Shown in pieces: positions 36,146 to 47,182 of a stretch of 64,000 bases of DNA. Where the stretch lies: the NCBI RefSeq assembly GCF_910592395.1, contig NC_088320.1, forward strand, positions 5,146,001-5,210,000. Reading direction: 5' to 3'. The notes under the pieces were generated by a model. The model did not search any database and was not told where the DNA came from. It saw nothing but the letters and a program-made list of their open reading frames with translations. The DNA is from Lineus longissimus. Lineage: Eukaryota > Nemertea > Pilidiophora > Heteronemertea > Lineidae. Both the position numbers and the translations under genes were made by a program. The number at the start of each line of letters is the position of its first letter. The stretch's first letter is position 1.

Positions 36146-37414
36146 CAGAAGTATTAAGGTAGCAGGAAGGGTTGGGCGTTTGTGGTTTCTGAGTCTGAGG
36201 GGGTTGGTGTCTGTTGACTGTGCTTTAAGAGAGACTATGGCGCCAGTCTCTCTTAAAGCACAGTCAACAGGCATTTGGTCTCAGTATTTGGGTAAGTACA
36301 GAATCAAGGCAGCTCAGAGAACCTGCGGTTACAGACAGGTCGTCATCATTGTATTTACGCATGCGCGAGTATCCGGATGTAAACAAATCCACGTGTTTTA
36401 CGAGTAACGTGTTTGGAGTAATAAAGTCCTTTTACTCTAAGGTTGAAATAAAATAATTCAGGCATAAATGCCCATAATGGGGGGAGTTGTTTTTATTTTT
36501 ATTTTCTACTAATTAATAGGGGAAGGAAAATCCAAATTATTTTAAAAGGTGTGGCTCAACTAAATAACTGTAGATTGCATGATGACAAGCCAGGAGAAAT
36601 CCAGTTAATTCATGGAATACCCATTCTGTAAATAAAAGCACGTGGAGAGCTATAAATATCTTCAATCAAATGCACGTGACTTAATTTGTTTACATGCGGT
36701 TACTTGCGCATGCATAAATACAATGATGACGACCTGTCTGTAACCGCATGTGCTCAGAGAGCAATGATTGAACGATGCTGTGGACAAGTCCAAGGATACT
36801 GCATCAGTCACGACCAACTTCTCATCAGAAAGCGTCACCACCAGCATATTCAATGTTCAGTTCCAACCTGTACCAGTCCAATGTACGCCTGTCATGGTGA
36901 GCAGTGGTCAGCTTAGCGCGATATGGAACATTCTTCCGAAACTCAAGCGAGGGAAGTCTGCTCATTAGCATATCTCGCGCACTGCTCCTTCTTGTCAAAC
37001 ATCGTAGTGAAATCGTAATGGAAAACGTCTGGCTTTGCGCCAGACATTGAGACTAATAAGTGAAGAACTAATAGGTAAAGAACTTCTACTTGCGCGAGAC
37101 TGCTGTGATAAAATTATCATTGCAGAGACTCCGGTGACGTACACATATATTTTTTACGATCAAAAATGCCCTCAAAAGACGACATGGAATGATTATTTTA
37201 TTGATATTTCCTACTATATACCTTCCAATTATCACTTTATACAAATAGATCGGCGTTAGGTCGCATGCTTTTCTTTCCTGGTGACACTATAAAGCAAAAT
37301 AGTTGCAACCCCGTAAATGCGCTATAAGTCCAATAATAAGTGACGGTGACCCGTTATAAATGTTTTGTCAGCTTCGATTTTTTGCCGCTACGCGGCGCTT
37401 CGGGCCCTTGCGTC
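36146..37414. mobile_element. Unclassified insertion X1 (1269 bp)
   Basis: Absent from A, where the empty site GAACC/AAGGTG is intact at about 21050. It begins CAGAAGTATTAAGGTAGC and ends CCCTTGCGTC, with no terminal inverted repeats and no target duplication longer than a base. A perfect 26-bp-stem hairpin lies near the 5' end (36211-36270) and a GCCGC/GCGGC hairpin near the 3' end (37384-37396). It carries a nested MITE (36321-36751). The remainder is an internally shortened version of X2, joined across a repeat that X2 carries twice. A 66-codon frame (36768-36968) is shared with X2. The superfamily is unknown to me. Confidence 0.75.
36321..36751. mobile_element. MITE with 9-bp target duplication nested in X1
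   Basis: 431 bp bounded by ACCTGCGGTTACAGACAGG and its complement (CCTGTCTGTAACCGCATGT), flanked by GCTCAGAGA on both sides (36312-36320, 36752-36760). X2 has the single empty GCTCAGAGA at about 38135. A 9-bp duplication suggests the Mutator-like superfamily. No coding capacity. Confidence 0.8.
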
Positions 37415-37611
37415 AAGGTGTCCTGTTGCACCACGATGACACAGTAGTCGCAAAGCTAGGGCATGTCACAACCTTTAATATCATAGCCAGAACCAATGTG
37501 TACTGTGGGAGGGGGGGGGGGGGGTAGGCCTACCAAGATGAGACAGATAGTCGCAAAGGGCAGCCACAACCTATAATATCCATAGACAGGACCAATGTGT
37601 CATGCTGTACC

Positions 37612-40131
37612 CAGAAGTATTAAGGTAGCAGGAAGGGTTGGGCGTTTGTGGTTTCTGAGTCTGAGGGGGTTGGTGTCTGTTGACTGTGCTTTAAGAGAGA
37701 CTAGGCATGGCGCCAGTCTCTCTTAAAGCACAGTCAACAGGCATTTGGTCTCAGTATTTGGGTTTTGATTGCCATGACTGTACCCCTGTAAAAGTCAGAG
37801 GAGGAGAAGTTTGGAATGATGAAAGCATTGAAGAAGAAGAAATGTTATTATTGAGGAAAGCAAAATTTATTATGAGACTAGAAGGCAGTGTCCTGACTTG
37901 ATTATTTTGAAAATGGCGGTCTGAACACATTAAAAGGTGGAACATGGCATTTTATCGACTTTGAAGTGTTCCGCAGTTAAAGGGAGACTATAGGCAGCAG
38001 CTAGGTAGGCAAGATAAAGTCATACAAATTTGCCAATAGGGGTGAGTCATATCTCTAGGCATGGCGCCAGTCTCTCTTAAAGCACAGTCAACAGGCATTT
38101 GGTCTTAGTATTTGGGTAAGTACAGAATCAAGGCAGCTCAGAGAGCAATGATTGAACGATGCTGTGGACAAGTCCAAGGATACTGCATCAGTCACGACCA
38201 ACTTCTCATCAGAAAGCGTCACCACCAGCATATTCAATGTTCAGTTCCAACCTGTACCAGTCCAATGCACGCCTGTCATGGTCAGCAGTGGTCAGCTTAG
38301 CGCGATATCGAACATTCTTCCGAAACTCAAGCGAGGGAAGTCTGCTCATTAGCCTATCTCGCGCACTGCTCCTTCTTGTCAAACATCGTAGTGAAATCGT
38401 GGTACAGTGGGGCGTCCTCGAGGATTGCAGCTGGTCGTACAGACGTGAGGTGGAATGTGGGCGGCTGCACTTCTTCGTTGATGTGCGATGGCAGATAGCA
38501 CAGTTGTTGCGTTGCATGACAGCTGAAAGTGAATGTGATATCATAGAACTGAGGCGTTTGCAATGAGACTATAGGTGAAGTAGAAGCAAGGAGTGAAATG
38601 GGCCATCTTCCAGTGACTAATATACAGAGTAAGGGCACTGGGTGTTGTTAGATTCAGCATTGAATGTATTCCTGGTACAAGCGTGAATAGTGTGGACATA
38701 CAGTGAGAGGTGAGAGACCCCTATTGACTACTTCTTGTAATTTTATCTTGGATATTATATTAGTATTGAACTTCTAGCCATGGAATATGAAGAAATTGAA
38801 GTTGTAGGCATGGAATATGAAAAATTATTCAACGGTGAAAGACATTATTCCATGAGGCTCAGTGAGCACTGTGTGTAACATGGTGGAGGCAGCGGAGATA
38901 ATAACTGTGTCGAAAGTATTGTTATAGGGCCTTCCCTAGGCCCATGGGGTTAAATTTACAATCCACGATTGAAAAGACGTAGTTTGATCGCATTCAACTA
39001 TAAATCCATTGAACAGTTGTGTTCCTTTAGTCAACCGATGACCTTTTGTTGGGCCATGATCGGGGATTGTAAACTGTAAATGTATTATGGACTGGGAGAC
39101 GGGGGAAACACAAGTGAAATAGACCAAAACAAGTGATTTTGGGGCTTTGGTTTAGACGCATGCCCCACATGCGCCATGCGGGATTATTCGGTTCATGTGA
39201 ACTTGTTGACATTGACATGATCTAGTGCTGTTATTGGTCATGGTACATGGTAGGCCTAATCATCATGGCTATATGTTTCAGGAAAAGCTCGGAGTAAAAT
39301 GATCTGCTGATGAATAATGATGTTGTTCATGTTTACCATGTTTACTAGTACATAGCCATAGGGTATGCACTGGCCAGTGCACTTTCTGTACGTCGTCATG
39401 GTCATGTACGTGATACCTGGCATATTTTGTTTTTTGAATGCGCATGCTTTTTGGGCAAAATCACTTGTACCAACACTAATGAATAATGTCTTCTTATCCC
39501 TATGACTCCATACACAGTGAGGGCATTGTCCCATTCCCATCAAATGGTAACTTATTGTACCGTATTAGGGTGGAAGTTGGGGAGCAGATACCTACCGTTG
39601 CACGCCTGTCATAATCAGCAGTGATGAGCTTAGCGCGATATGGAACATTCTTCAGAAACTCAAGCGAGGGAAGTCTGCTCATTAGCATATCTCGCGCACT
39701 GCTCCTTCTTGTCAAACATCGTAGTGAAATCGTAATGGAAAACGTCTGGCTTTGCGCCAGACGTTGAGACTAATAAGTGAAGAACTAATAGGTAAAGAAC
39801 TTCTACTTGCGCGAGACTGCTCTGATAAAATTATCATTGCAGAGACTGCGGTGACGTACACATATATTTTTTACAATCAAAAATGCCCTCAAAAGACGAC
39901 ATGGAATGATTATTTTATTGATATTTCCTACTATATACCTTCCAATTATCACTTTATACAAATAGATCGGCGTTAGGTCGCATGCTTTTCTTTCCTGGTG
40001 ACACTATAAAGCAAAATAGTTGCAACCCCGTAAATGCGCTATAAGTCCAATAATAAGTGACGGTGACCCGTTATAAATGTTTCGCCAGCTTCGCTTTTTT
40101 GCCGCTACGCGGCGCGTTGGGCCCTTGCGTC
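37612..40131. mobile_element. Unclassified insertion X2 (2520 bp), longer relative of X1
   Basis: Same termini as X1 and same target (TACC/AAGATG; empty site in A at about 21236). Contains the 26-bp-stem hairpin (37677-37740), a second copy of its right arm at about 38057, and a 140-bp internal direct repeat (about 38260-38400 and 39597-39737) that flanks 1.2 kb missing from X1. Frames at 38152-38352 (+) and about 39600-39668 share the string NILPKLKRGKSAH or a close variant, suggesting a degraded coding segment. No integrase, transposase or reverse transcriptase motif was recognised. Confidence 0.75.
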
Positions 40132-41273
40132 AAGATGAGACAGATAGTCGCAAAGGGCAGCCACAACCTATTATATCGAATGTAGGTAATAAAGGCTTTT
40201 TTTCTGGTGCCATTTTCCCTGGTGCCTTTTTTTCCAGTGCCTTTTTTACCTAGTATAGTGATTTCCTGGTGCCTTTTTTTCCAGTCCCTTTTTTTCCTAC
40301 TGCCTTTTTTTCCTAGTGCCTTTTTTTCCAGTGCCTTTTTTTCCAGTGCCTTTTTTACCTAGTGCCTTTTTTTCCGTACCTTTTTTTCCAGTGCCTTTTT
40401 TTCCAGTGCCTTTATTACCGTCAACCATTATATCATAGACAGAACCAATGTGTCCTGTGGGGGGGGGGGGGCTAGGCCTACCAAGATGAGACAGATCGCA
40501 AAGAAGAACATACTGCTGCTGTGCTGCTGACAATGTCCTACATTGGCAAGACCAAGGTGTCCTTACTAAGATGCAGATAGTCGTAAAAAGGGCAGTCACA
40601 ACCGACCTACTAGAGCGAATTCAACGAAGAGGAGCGCGATTTTTTTTGTCACAAATGAATACAGAGACCGAAGACAAGGATCTTTCACCCGCCAACTCCA
40701 AACCCTACAGTGGGATACACTCAAAGAGAGGAGAAGGAAGGCATCACTACAAGATTTAGAAGTAGTAGTACTTCAGCTGGACGCATACTAAGATCGTTTT
40801 CTGGTGATAATTATTCAAAAACTAGATTTGCAAACTCCACCAAACTTCTAAATCTTGTTTATTGAAAGTGTTTTAGGAGCTTGAAAACATTTTTAACCAT
40901 ATTCGCGTTGGAAGCCACTGGTCGCCACTGGACGCTAAGTAGGATGACCCGCCTCGAGCGCCACCCAACGTCTGTTTTTTTATACGACCGCGTTCTTCGA
41001 CGTCCTTTTTCACAAAAACATGTGAGGGAAGTTTGCGCGAGCGCCACCCAACGTCTGTTTTTTATACGACCGCGTTCTTCGACGTCCTCTTTCACAAAAA
41101 CATGTGAGGGAAGTTTGCGCGAGCGCCACCCAACGTCTGTTTTGATATACGACCGCGTTCTTCGACGTCCTCTTTCACAAAAACATGCAAGACAAGATTG
41201 CGCGAGCGACGACCGCTTACAAAAACATGTACAGATTTTTTGCGGTTTTCACGGCCCATAGGAGTCGACCTTA

Positions 41274-41985
41274 GGCTGGGTTCACATAGAACTATACTAT
41301 TCGGGTATTCGGTGCACGTTTTGCCAGGGCACGCGGGTACCTGAAATCGAACAAGGAAATTTCACAATACTGGGTCACATAAGAGGGCACTATTCGAAAA
41401 GGTCGTATACCTGCGTATAGTATAGTATAGTGGGAATCGTGCGCGTTCGATTTTCTTGCAGCGTATACCACCCTGTTGAGAAGTGACCAGAGGACTTGGT
41501 AAGAACATGCATTTTAATGTTATCTATCACAATTATTAAACGATTTATTGCATACTATAGGATAAGTTAGAAACAATAGTACTCATTTTACTCATTTTAT
41601 TGCAATTTCTAAGTACAGGCCTTCATTACATGTTTTATTACTAATCAACTAAATGATTCTTTTAATTAACATCTGGATGATCCATGAGGTTTTTAAATGT
41701 CCTGTGGTACTCCCCCAACAAAGGTATCATCTTAAAGTGCTGCCGCACCCATTCTGTTCTTTCTTTCTTTGGTCTTTGTGCCTGGTCAGCTTCATCCTCG
41801 GCTAAGAGGAGAAGAGCCAAATCTTCTTCGTCTGAACTGTCCATCTGATCGGCGCCAAAAGACCGAATACCGCACGCATGCTACCCTATGTGACTCGCCG
41901 TGCCCGTATAGCGTATAGCGAATACCGAATAGCGTATATCGAATAGCGTATACCGAATACCGTATAGTTCTATGTGAACCCAGCC
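41274..41985 (-). mobile_element. PIF/Harbinger element, unit B copy
   Basis: Same element as 22378-23089 at the same place, flanked by TTA (41271-41273, 41986-41988). It was duplicated with the unit, not separately inserted. Confidence 0.85.
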
Positions 41986-41998
41986 TTATGGACTGTAA

Positions 41999-42129
41999 GG
42001 CACCTATTCCATAGAGCTATACCCTATACTATACTATACGCGAACAATAGTTTCATGGTCATGCACCCTTTGTGAAGCCATTGTTCCCGTATAGTGTAGT
42101 ATACCGTATACCTCTATGGAGAAGGTGCC
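41999..42129. mobile_element. PIF-type MITE 1
   Basis: 131 bp, inverted termini GGCACCTATTCCATAGAGCT, although the right arm is partly degraded (CTCTATGGAGAAGGTGCC). Flanked by TAA (41996-41998, 42130-42132). Unit A has the single empty TAA at 23100-23102. Confidence 0.85.
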
Positions 42130-42132
42130 TAA

Positions 42133-42263
42133 GGCACCTATTCCATAGAGCTATACCCTATACTATACTATACGCGAACAATAGTTTCATGGTCATGCAC
42201 CCTTTGTGAAGCCATTGTTCGCGTATAGTGTAGTATAGGGTATAGCTCTATGGAATAGGTGCC
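42133..42263. mobile_element. PIF-type MITE 2
   Basis: 131 bp, abutting MITE 1 and sharing TAA 42130-42132; outer TAA at 42264-42266. The termini are almost perfectly complementary. The CATAGAGCTATAC motif resembles CATAGAACTATAC of the nearby Harbinger element, so they may be mobilised by related transposases. Confidence 0.85.
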
Positions 42264-44101
42264 TAAGAGCCGTGGTGATGGACTTTTGTTCCACTTTGAC
42301 CGTGGGTCGCAGATCATTTGATAGGGGCAGTACCGGTATTGGTGTTGGTAGACATATGCCGAATCCCAGAAATAATAAATCCCAATCCATTCAATAGACT
42401 TTTTGCACTGGATGCATGATAAATTTTCATATTTGTGCGGGCTTTGGGTTGAAAAGCGCAGGTGTTTTAGGCCTACTTTTTACAAATCTAGACAAATTGG
42501 CCCATTTGGTTAAGGCATCCCGCAATAAACCATATCCCTGTCTACGACTTTTTGGTATCAACGAAGGCGAAGGTTGGTTATAGCCGCAAACTAACAAACT
42601 GCGTTCTCGCCAGGCGCTTGTCAGAGAGGAGTTTGGGAGTAAAGAGTGTCTCTAAAGCCAAAAGCTGGCTGGCCCTTTCATTAGGGGTGACACTATAATA
42701 AACAAACTTTACTTTACAATATATACACTGCGAAATCCTTTTTAAGTCTAATGGTAAATTGGTGTAGTGAAAGAATCGCATTTAGTGGAGTAGAAAAGCA
42801 CAGCTGGGCCATTACTAACCCGTTGATGAAGCCAGTCAGGTGGGTTTGATTGAGTCGCGAGTATGGATCCGTTGGAGAGATCGACCCAGTTCTATGCACG
42901 CTCACTGTAGGCGAGAATCACCCATTCATTCATACGTCTATTGGTGTCGGTATTCCCTTAGAGTAGGCTCGTTCCTCTAAGGTATTCCTCATCATCAGCT
43001 GTTACCGGCCAATGCAAACAAGGCTGAAAAAGAATATCATCAAGTAATCCTGGTGCACCTGATGGGTGAGATGAGCGAAAAACTTGCTATCATTCCCGGG
43101 CACAGCGGCAGCAGCTACAATGAAAAAGTAGAGAAGCTAGCAAGGGAGGTCGGTGTCTCCGGACAGAACTGCTGAAGCTGTGATGAAAGAGAGATAAATG
43201 TGGGAAGGAGAGTGAAAGAGCCAAGCAGGGCGAGTCTGGTTCCGTGGAACGATTGAAACTGACCAACCAGCTGGAATTCGTAGCAATCTCAAAACGGGCT
43301 TTGAAACACAGACACGTGAAAAAAAGACCTCACTAGATAGCTCCACAGACCGCCCTCCTCCATCGAATGACAAACACACAACCACTGACATGGCTGACAC
43401 CATACATGGTTTGAGGCGCTGCATTGAGTGTGGGAGACCATGAACAACTGCAAAGATCAACATCCTTCTGTGGTAACCAAGTCTGTATAATGGTTGACCA
43501 CATTTCAAGTTCTGGCCAAAGTGGCGGTACCTAGTGTCAACCGCTAACACAACGGCAACACTTCCACCGAAGGTATGTGGAATGCACATGTAGATCCTGT
43601 GGTCACTTAGTGTACATTCTACCTCGACGAGAGTACTGACAAGCTGATAAACTAACATTCCACATTGTTCTACCTTGTGGGTTTCTTGGTGGTTTACACT
43701 ACAGTCTGCACGTTTTTCCAAGTCATTCATCAGACGGATTTACCTCCTCGCATACATCACGTTTCTTGTACGTTACGTTCGTACCTGCATGCATACAGCT
43801 GCAATCCTTTCGTTCATTTTAGCTTCACAGACTTTGACAAAAACTGTCATGGCGTAAAATGTAACTAGTTCTACACCAAAAACGTTAACTTGGTGATATT
43901 TCACACTTGCTGAATTTTTTATCGCCTTAGCGGGGAATTACAAATGACGACAGATTGAATGCTCGCAAGTGCGTTGTTGTTTACAAATGGCAGTCAATAC
44001 CTACCCCCGTGAAAGCCGTCTCCTGAGGTCGACGTTATCGATATTCTGAGCAACGGTTTTTTCTCGTCACTAATGCATTGCTTTTTCATCTTATTTTTCA
44101 G

Positions 44102-45378
44102 CGCCGGGATCACGGACGAAAATGACCCAAGCAAGGGAAACTGCATGTCCTGTAACAAGGCACTTGCTGGGGTAGGTTGAATGATGAATGAAGCAAGCCA
44201 ACAACTTCAAAATGATAGGGATTTTTTCTACACAACTTTGACATTGTTTCAAGTTAACTACGAACTATTGCATAATACATTTATTAGGTAAATCTATAGT
44301 CGTTCATTTCTTAATCGGTGCAAAACGATTGTATCTCACTGCTTATTGAAGAATATACATTTTTGGAACCCTCGATTAGAATACTCCGTGTTGAAACTAA
44401 ACATTTATACGTCTAACATGTATATCGATTTAGAGCGTGTCGACTGTGATGGGGAAGAAATTCCACAAGGACTGCTTTATTTGCCATGAGTGCAAGCTCT
44501 CCCTGCATGGCCAGCAGTTTTACGAAAAGAATGGCAAACCTTATTGCCAGAAGGGTACGTATTGGCATTACAATTATTTTTCTGTGCGTCAAAACTAGTT
44601 TCGTACCTGTACGTGAAGTTTAAAACAGCAGGATATCGATGTGTAGACATTGCCCACACTTTAAAGAGTGTTTATTGGTCAACATAGCAAAGACTCCGGT
44701 GATACTTGTTAACACTGGTCCTAATGAGAAGGTCGTTGTACTTGGTGATACAAAAAAAAAAAATTCTGTCATAGTTTCGGTCGTCAAATGCAGGACTGTT
44801 ACTTTTTCAGACTATGAAAACCTGCGAGGCGCCACCTGCGCAATGTGCGACAAGGTGATAGCTGCAACCGAGAAGGTCCTGCGATACATGGACAAGGATT
44901 GGCACAGCGACTGCTTCAAATGCTGCGTAAGTACACAATTTCTGATGACGTCATCACAGTACGTATTTACACAATAGCTCGTGACGTATAAGTATTTATG
45001 TTTGAATCGCTGTTAGTTTGGGCAGTACCTTAACCAAAAGCTGTCTCGGAGGGGCTTGCATCACTTTAATCTAGTTGATAGCTTCGGTCTCTCATATGGC
45101 CGCTTGAGATTCGGATATATCGCTATGCCTTAACCATCTGATCGCCAAGTAAGAAAATTAAAGTTTAGGGACGAAGCATATAGCCCCGGAAGCTATCTAT
45201 AGCTTTGGATGTGTGTAAAATATCTAAAGAACGACCCCTGCGAGAAATAACGTGTAGCTCCGTGACTTCCTGGCTTCTATTAGAAATCGTCACATTCTAT
45301 TTTTAGAAATGTGGCGGAGATGTAGGCTCATCCTTCTACGTGAAGAACAACCTGCCCTGCTGTGAAAAGTGCAAGTAA
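44102..45378 (+). CDS. Two-LIM-domain protein, unit C
   Basis: Exons 44102-44171, 44434-44554, 44811-44926 and 45307-45378, probably with start exon 33955-33968. It carries the same LIM1 deletion junction as B, so the event predates the B/C split. LIM2: CMSC, HKDCFICHEC. LIM3: CAMC, WHSDCFKCCKC, CEKC, Lys, stop. Unlike B it keeps the Met-Asp before DKDW and the NLPCC and YVKNN sequence seen in A, so it is the less altered of the two short copies. Convergent with the full FTP gene, 1.8 kb apart. Confidence 0.7.
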
Positions 45379-47182
45379 ATGTCGCAATAGGGAGCCTCTG
45401 TCGGGGAGAAGCCCAGCACTGGAACGAATACTCGGATAGGAAAAGGACAATAAATGTCAAATATCAAGCATTTCTATTGAAGTCAGGATTTTCATAGATT
45501 TACATGGAGGGGTAACGCAAATATCTGTGTGAAGCCATTAATTCGACTGTTGCTACATCAGTCTTCGGCTACAATGGAACCAGCGGCATAACAACCCCAC
45601 TATGAACCAAATCGCAAATATTTATGCTTCTCCTAAAGATAAGGCTTTTGTAATTTCTGACACTCCCCGACAGAAAATATATATTACATGCTTGTATAGT
45701 TATCCATGGAAATTATATATAAATTTTGTTTCACGATTAATTTGTAAGAAGAACCACGCTATAATTCATATCATTTAGAGACACCCGAAGGGGGTGAAAT
45801 GTACTTTCTTACTGCATCAGTAATAGCAAGTATGGCTCAGAAAACCTTGGTAACAGAAATATTTATTCCAACCATCATCCTAAATATCAACATCAGATGC
45901 TTTGCCGCTGATAAAAGAATGATGACGCATTGTCAAACTATTATGTCAACATAGATGCCGTAAACTAATTCCATCCAACAGAGGACCATCGCAGAACGAT
46001 TCAGATGCGACGTCATATCCGTTTCACATCCGGGTGACCATCTCGCCGCCATCTTGATACGCAACATGTTGTAGATTAGGTAAAGCTGCACTGTATGCGT
46101 GAATGACGGTGAACCACATCCTCTTACAGTAGGACGTAGTATCGTTCCTAAAATACAAACTACACATTGTATGTGAGTCGTATATTTACGAAACGATTCA
46201 AAATCTTGCTGTGAGATTTTTGACAAACCTTTACGAGTTACAGTCTGGATTAGCTTAATTCTCATGTAGCTTCTAAAATTTATTGCCTGATAAACTATCA
46301 AGGAACGTGATAACCACAGAAATGTCGTAAACCAACAGCTTAAAAAACGTAGAAAATAATGAATTAGTAGATGTCATTTTTATATCAAACTGAAGTTCTT
46401 TTATGAGAACTAAATGTACTCATGTCATCCAATAAAGTACCACTGGTACAAGCTGGAGTGTTGTTGGTTTCAATTCTGACCGCTAGGAGGTGACGTTCAT
46501 GGACTCTCTGGGGATATCGGTACTGGGGTGTAATTAGCATAGATTGGCGATAGGTAAAAGAGACACCTAGTGATCACAGAGGGCATCTTAATCTGGTCCA
46601 CCCGGCCCTCCTTCGTCACTCGCAGAACCAGTCTTTGAAAGAAAGAAGACGTCAAAACGTCAAGAAATGTTCAAAAGAGCAAGACTATTTTTGCACAGAG
46701 TACATACATGTAGCTAGAACTCCTGCGTGTAGCACAAACTATAACAAACAGTGCATCACGCGGCACAGTATACAAGTGATGTGTACACTATCAAGGGAAG
46801 TGTGTTGACGTCATGTTTTGCTTTATTTGATGTCAACCAATTACAACTATGAGTTGATCGGAAAACACATTTTAAAAGTTTTATGGCTTTTGGAATTAGC
46901 TTAAAAATATACACAATGGTTAAAAGATTGTGCAATATTTTTCGTATCATGAATATCAAAGTTTGATAGCCCAACTTTAAAATCAACACCAACATCAGCA
47001 GTGTCCTACTTAAATGTCCACGTCCATTTGGACAGCTGTACCAAAACTACTCGTTTTGAGACCCAGAGAGATTTTTTAAGCAATTTCCGCCCTGTACCTT
47101 TGAAAGGAATCGGTCTAGTAGTGTTAACACTGGCCCAAATGGACATGGTCAATTATTTCTGAAAGGCCGATATAGTTTTAAA

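Larger units (their letters stand above)
23239..42402. repeat. Segmental duplication unit B (middle copy, mosaic)
   Basis: Second copy. The distance to C is a constant 19164 bp; the distance to A is about 15.1 kb in the FTP part. Sequence left of about 29.28 kb shares diagnostic bases with C, and sequence right of about 29.69 kb shares them with A. It carries insertions that A lacks: X1 (36146-37414), X2 (37612-40131) and a MITE pair (41999-42263). It contains a two-LIM gene and a six-exon truncated FTP gene. Confidence 0.9.

Noticed and set aside
36146-36180. TTAAGGTAGC in X1/X2 resembling the 28S rDNA site used by R2 elements
   Set aside because: Only a 10-bp match, and the flanking bases do not match 28S rRNA. 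Treated as coincidence.
36146-40131. X1/X2 as canonical Helitrons
   Set aside because: The 3' hairpin is suggestive, but there is no TC start, no CTRR end and no A/T insertion site.
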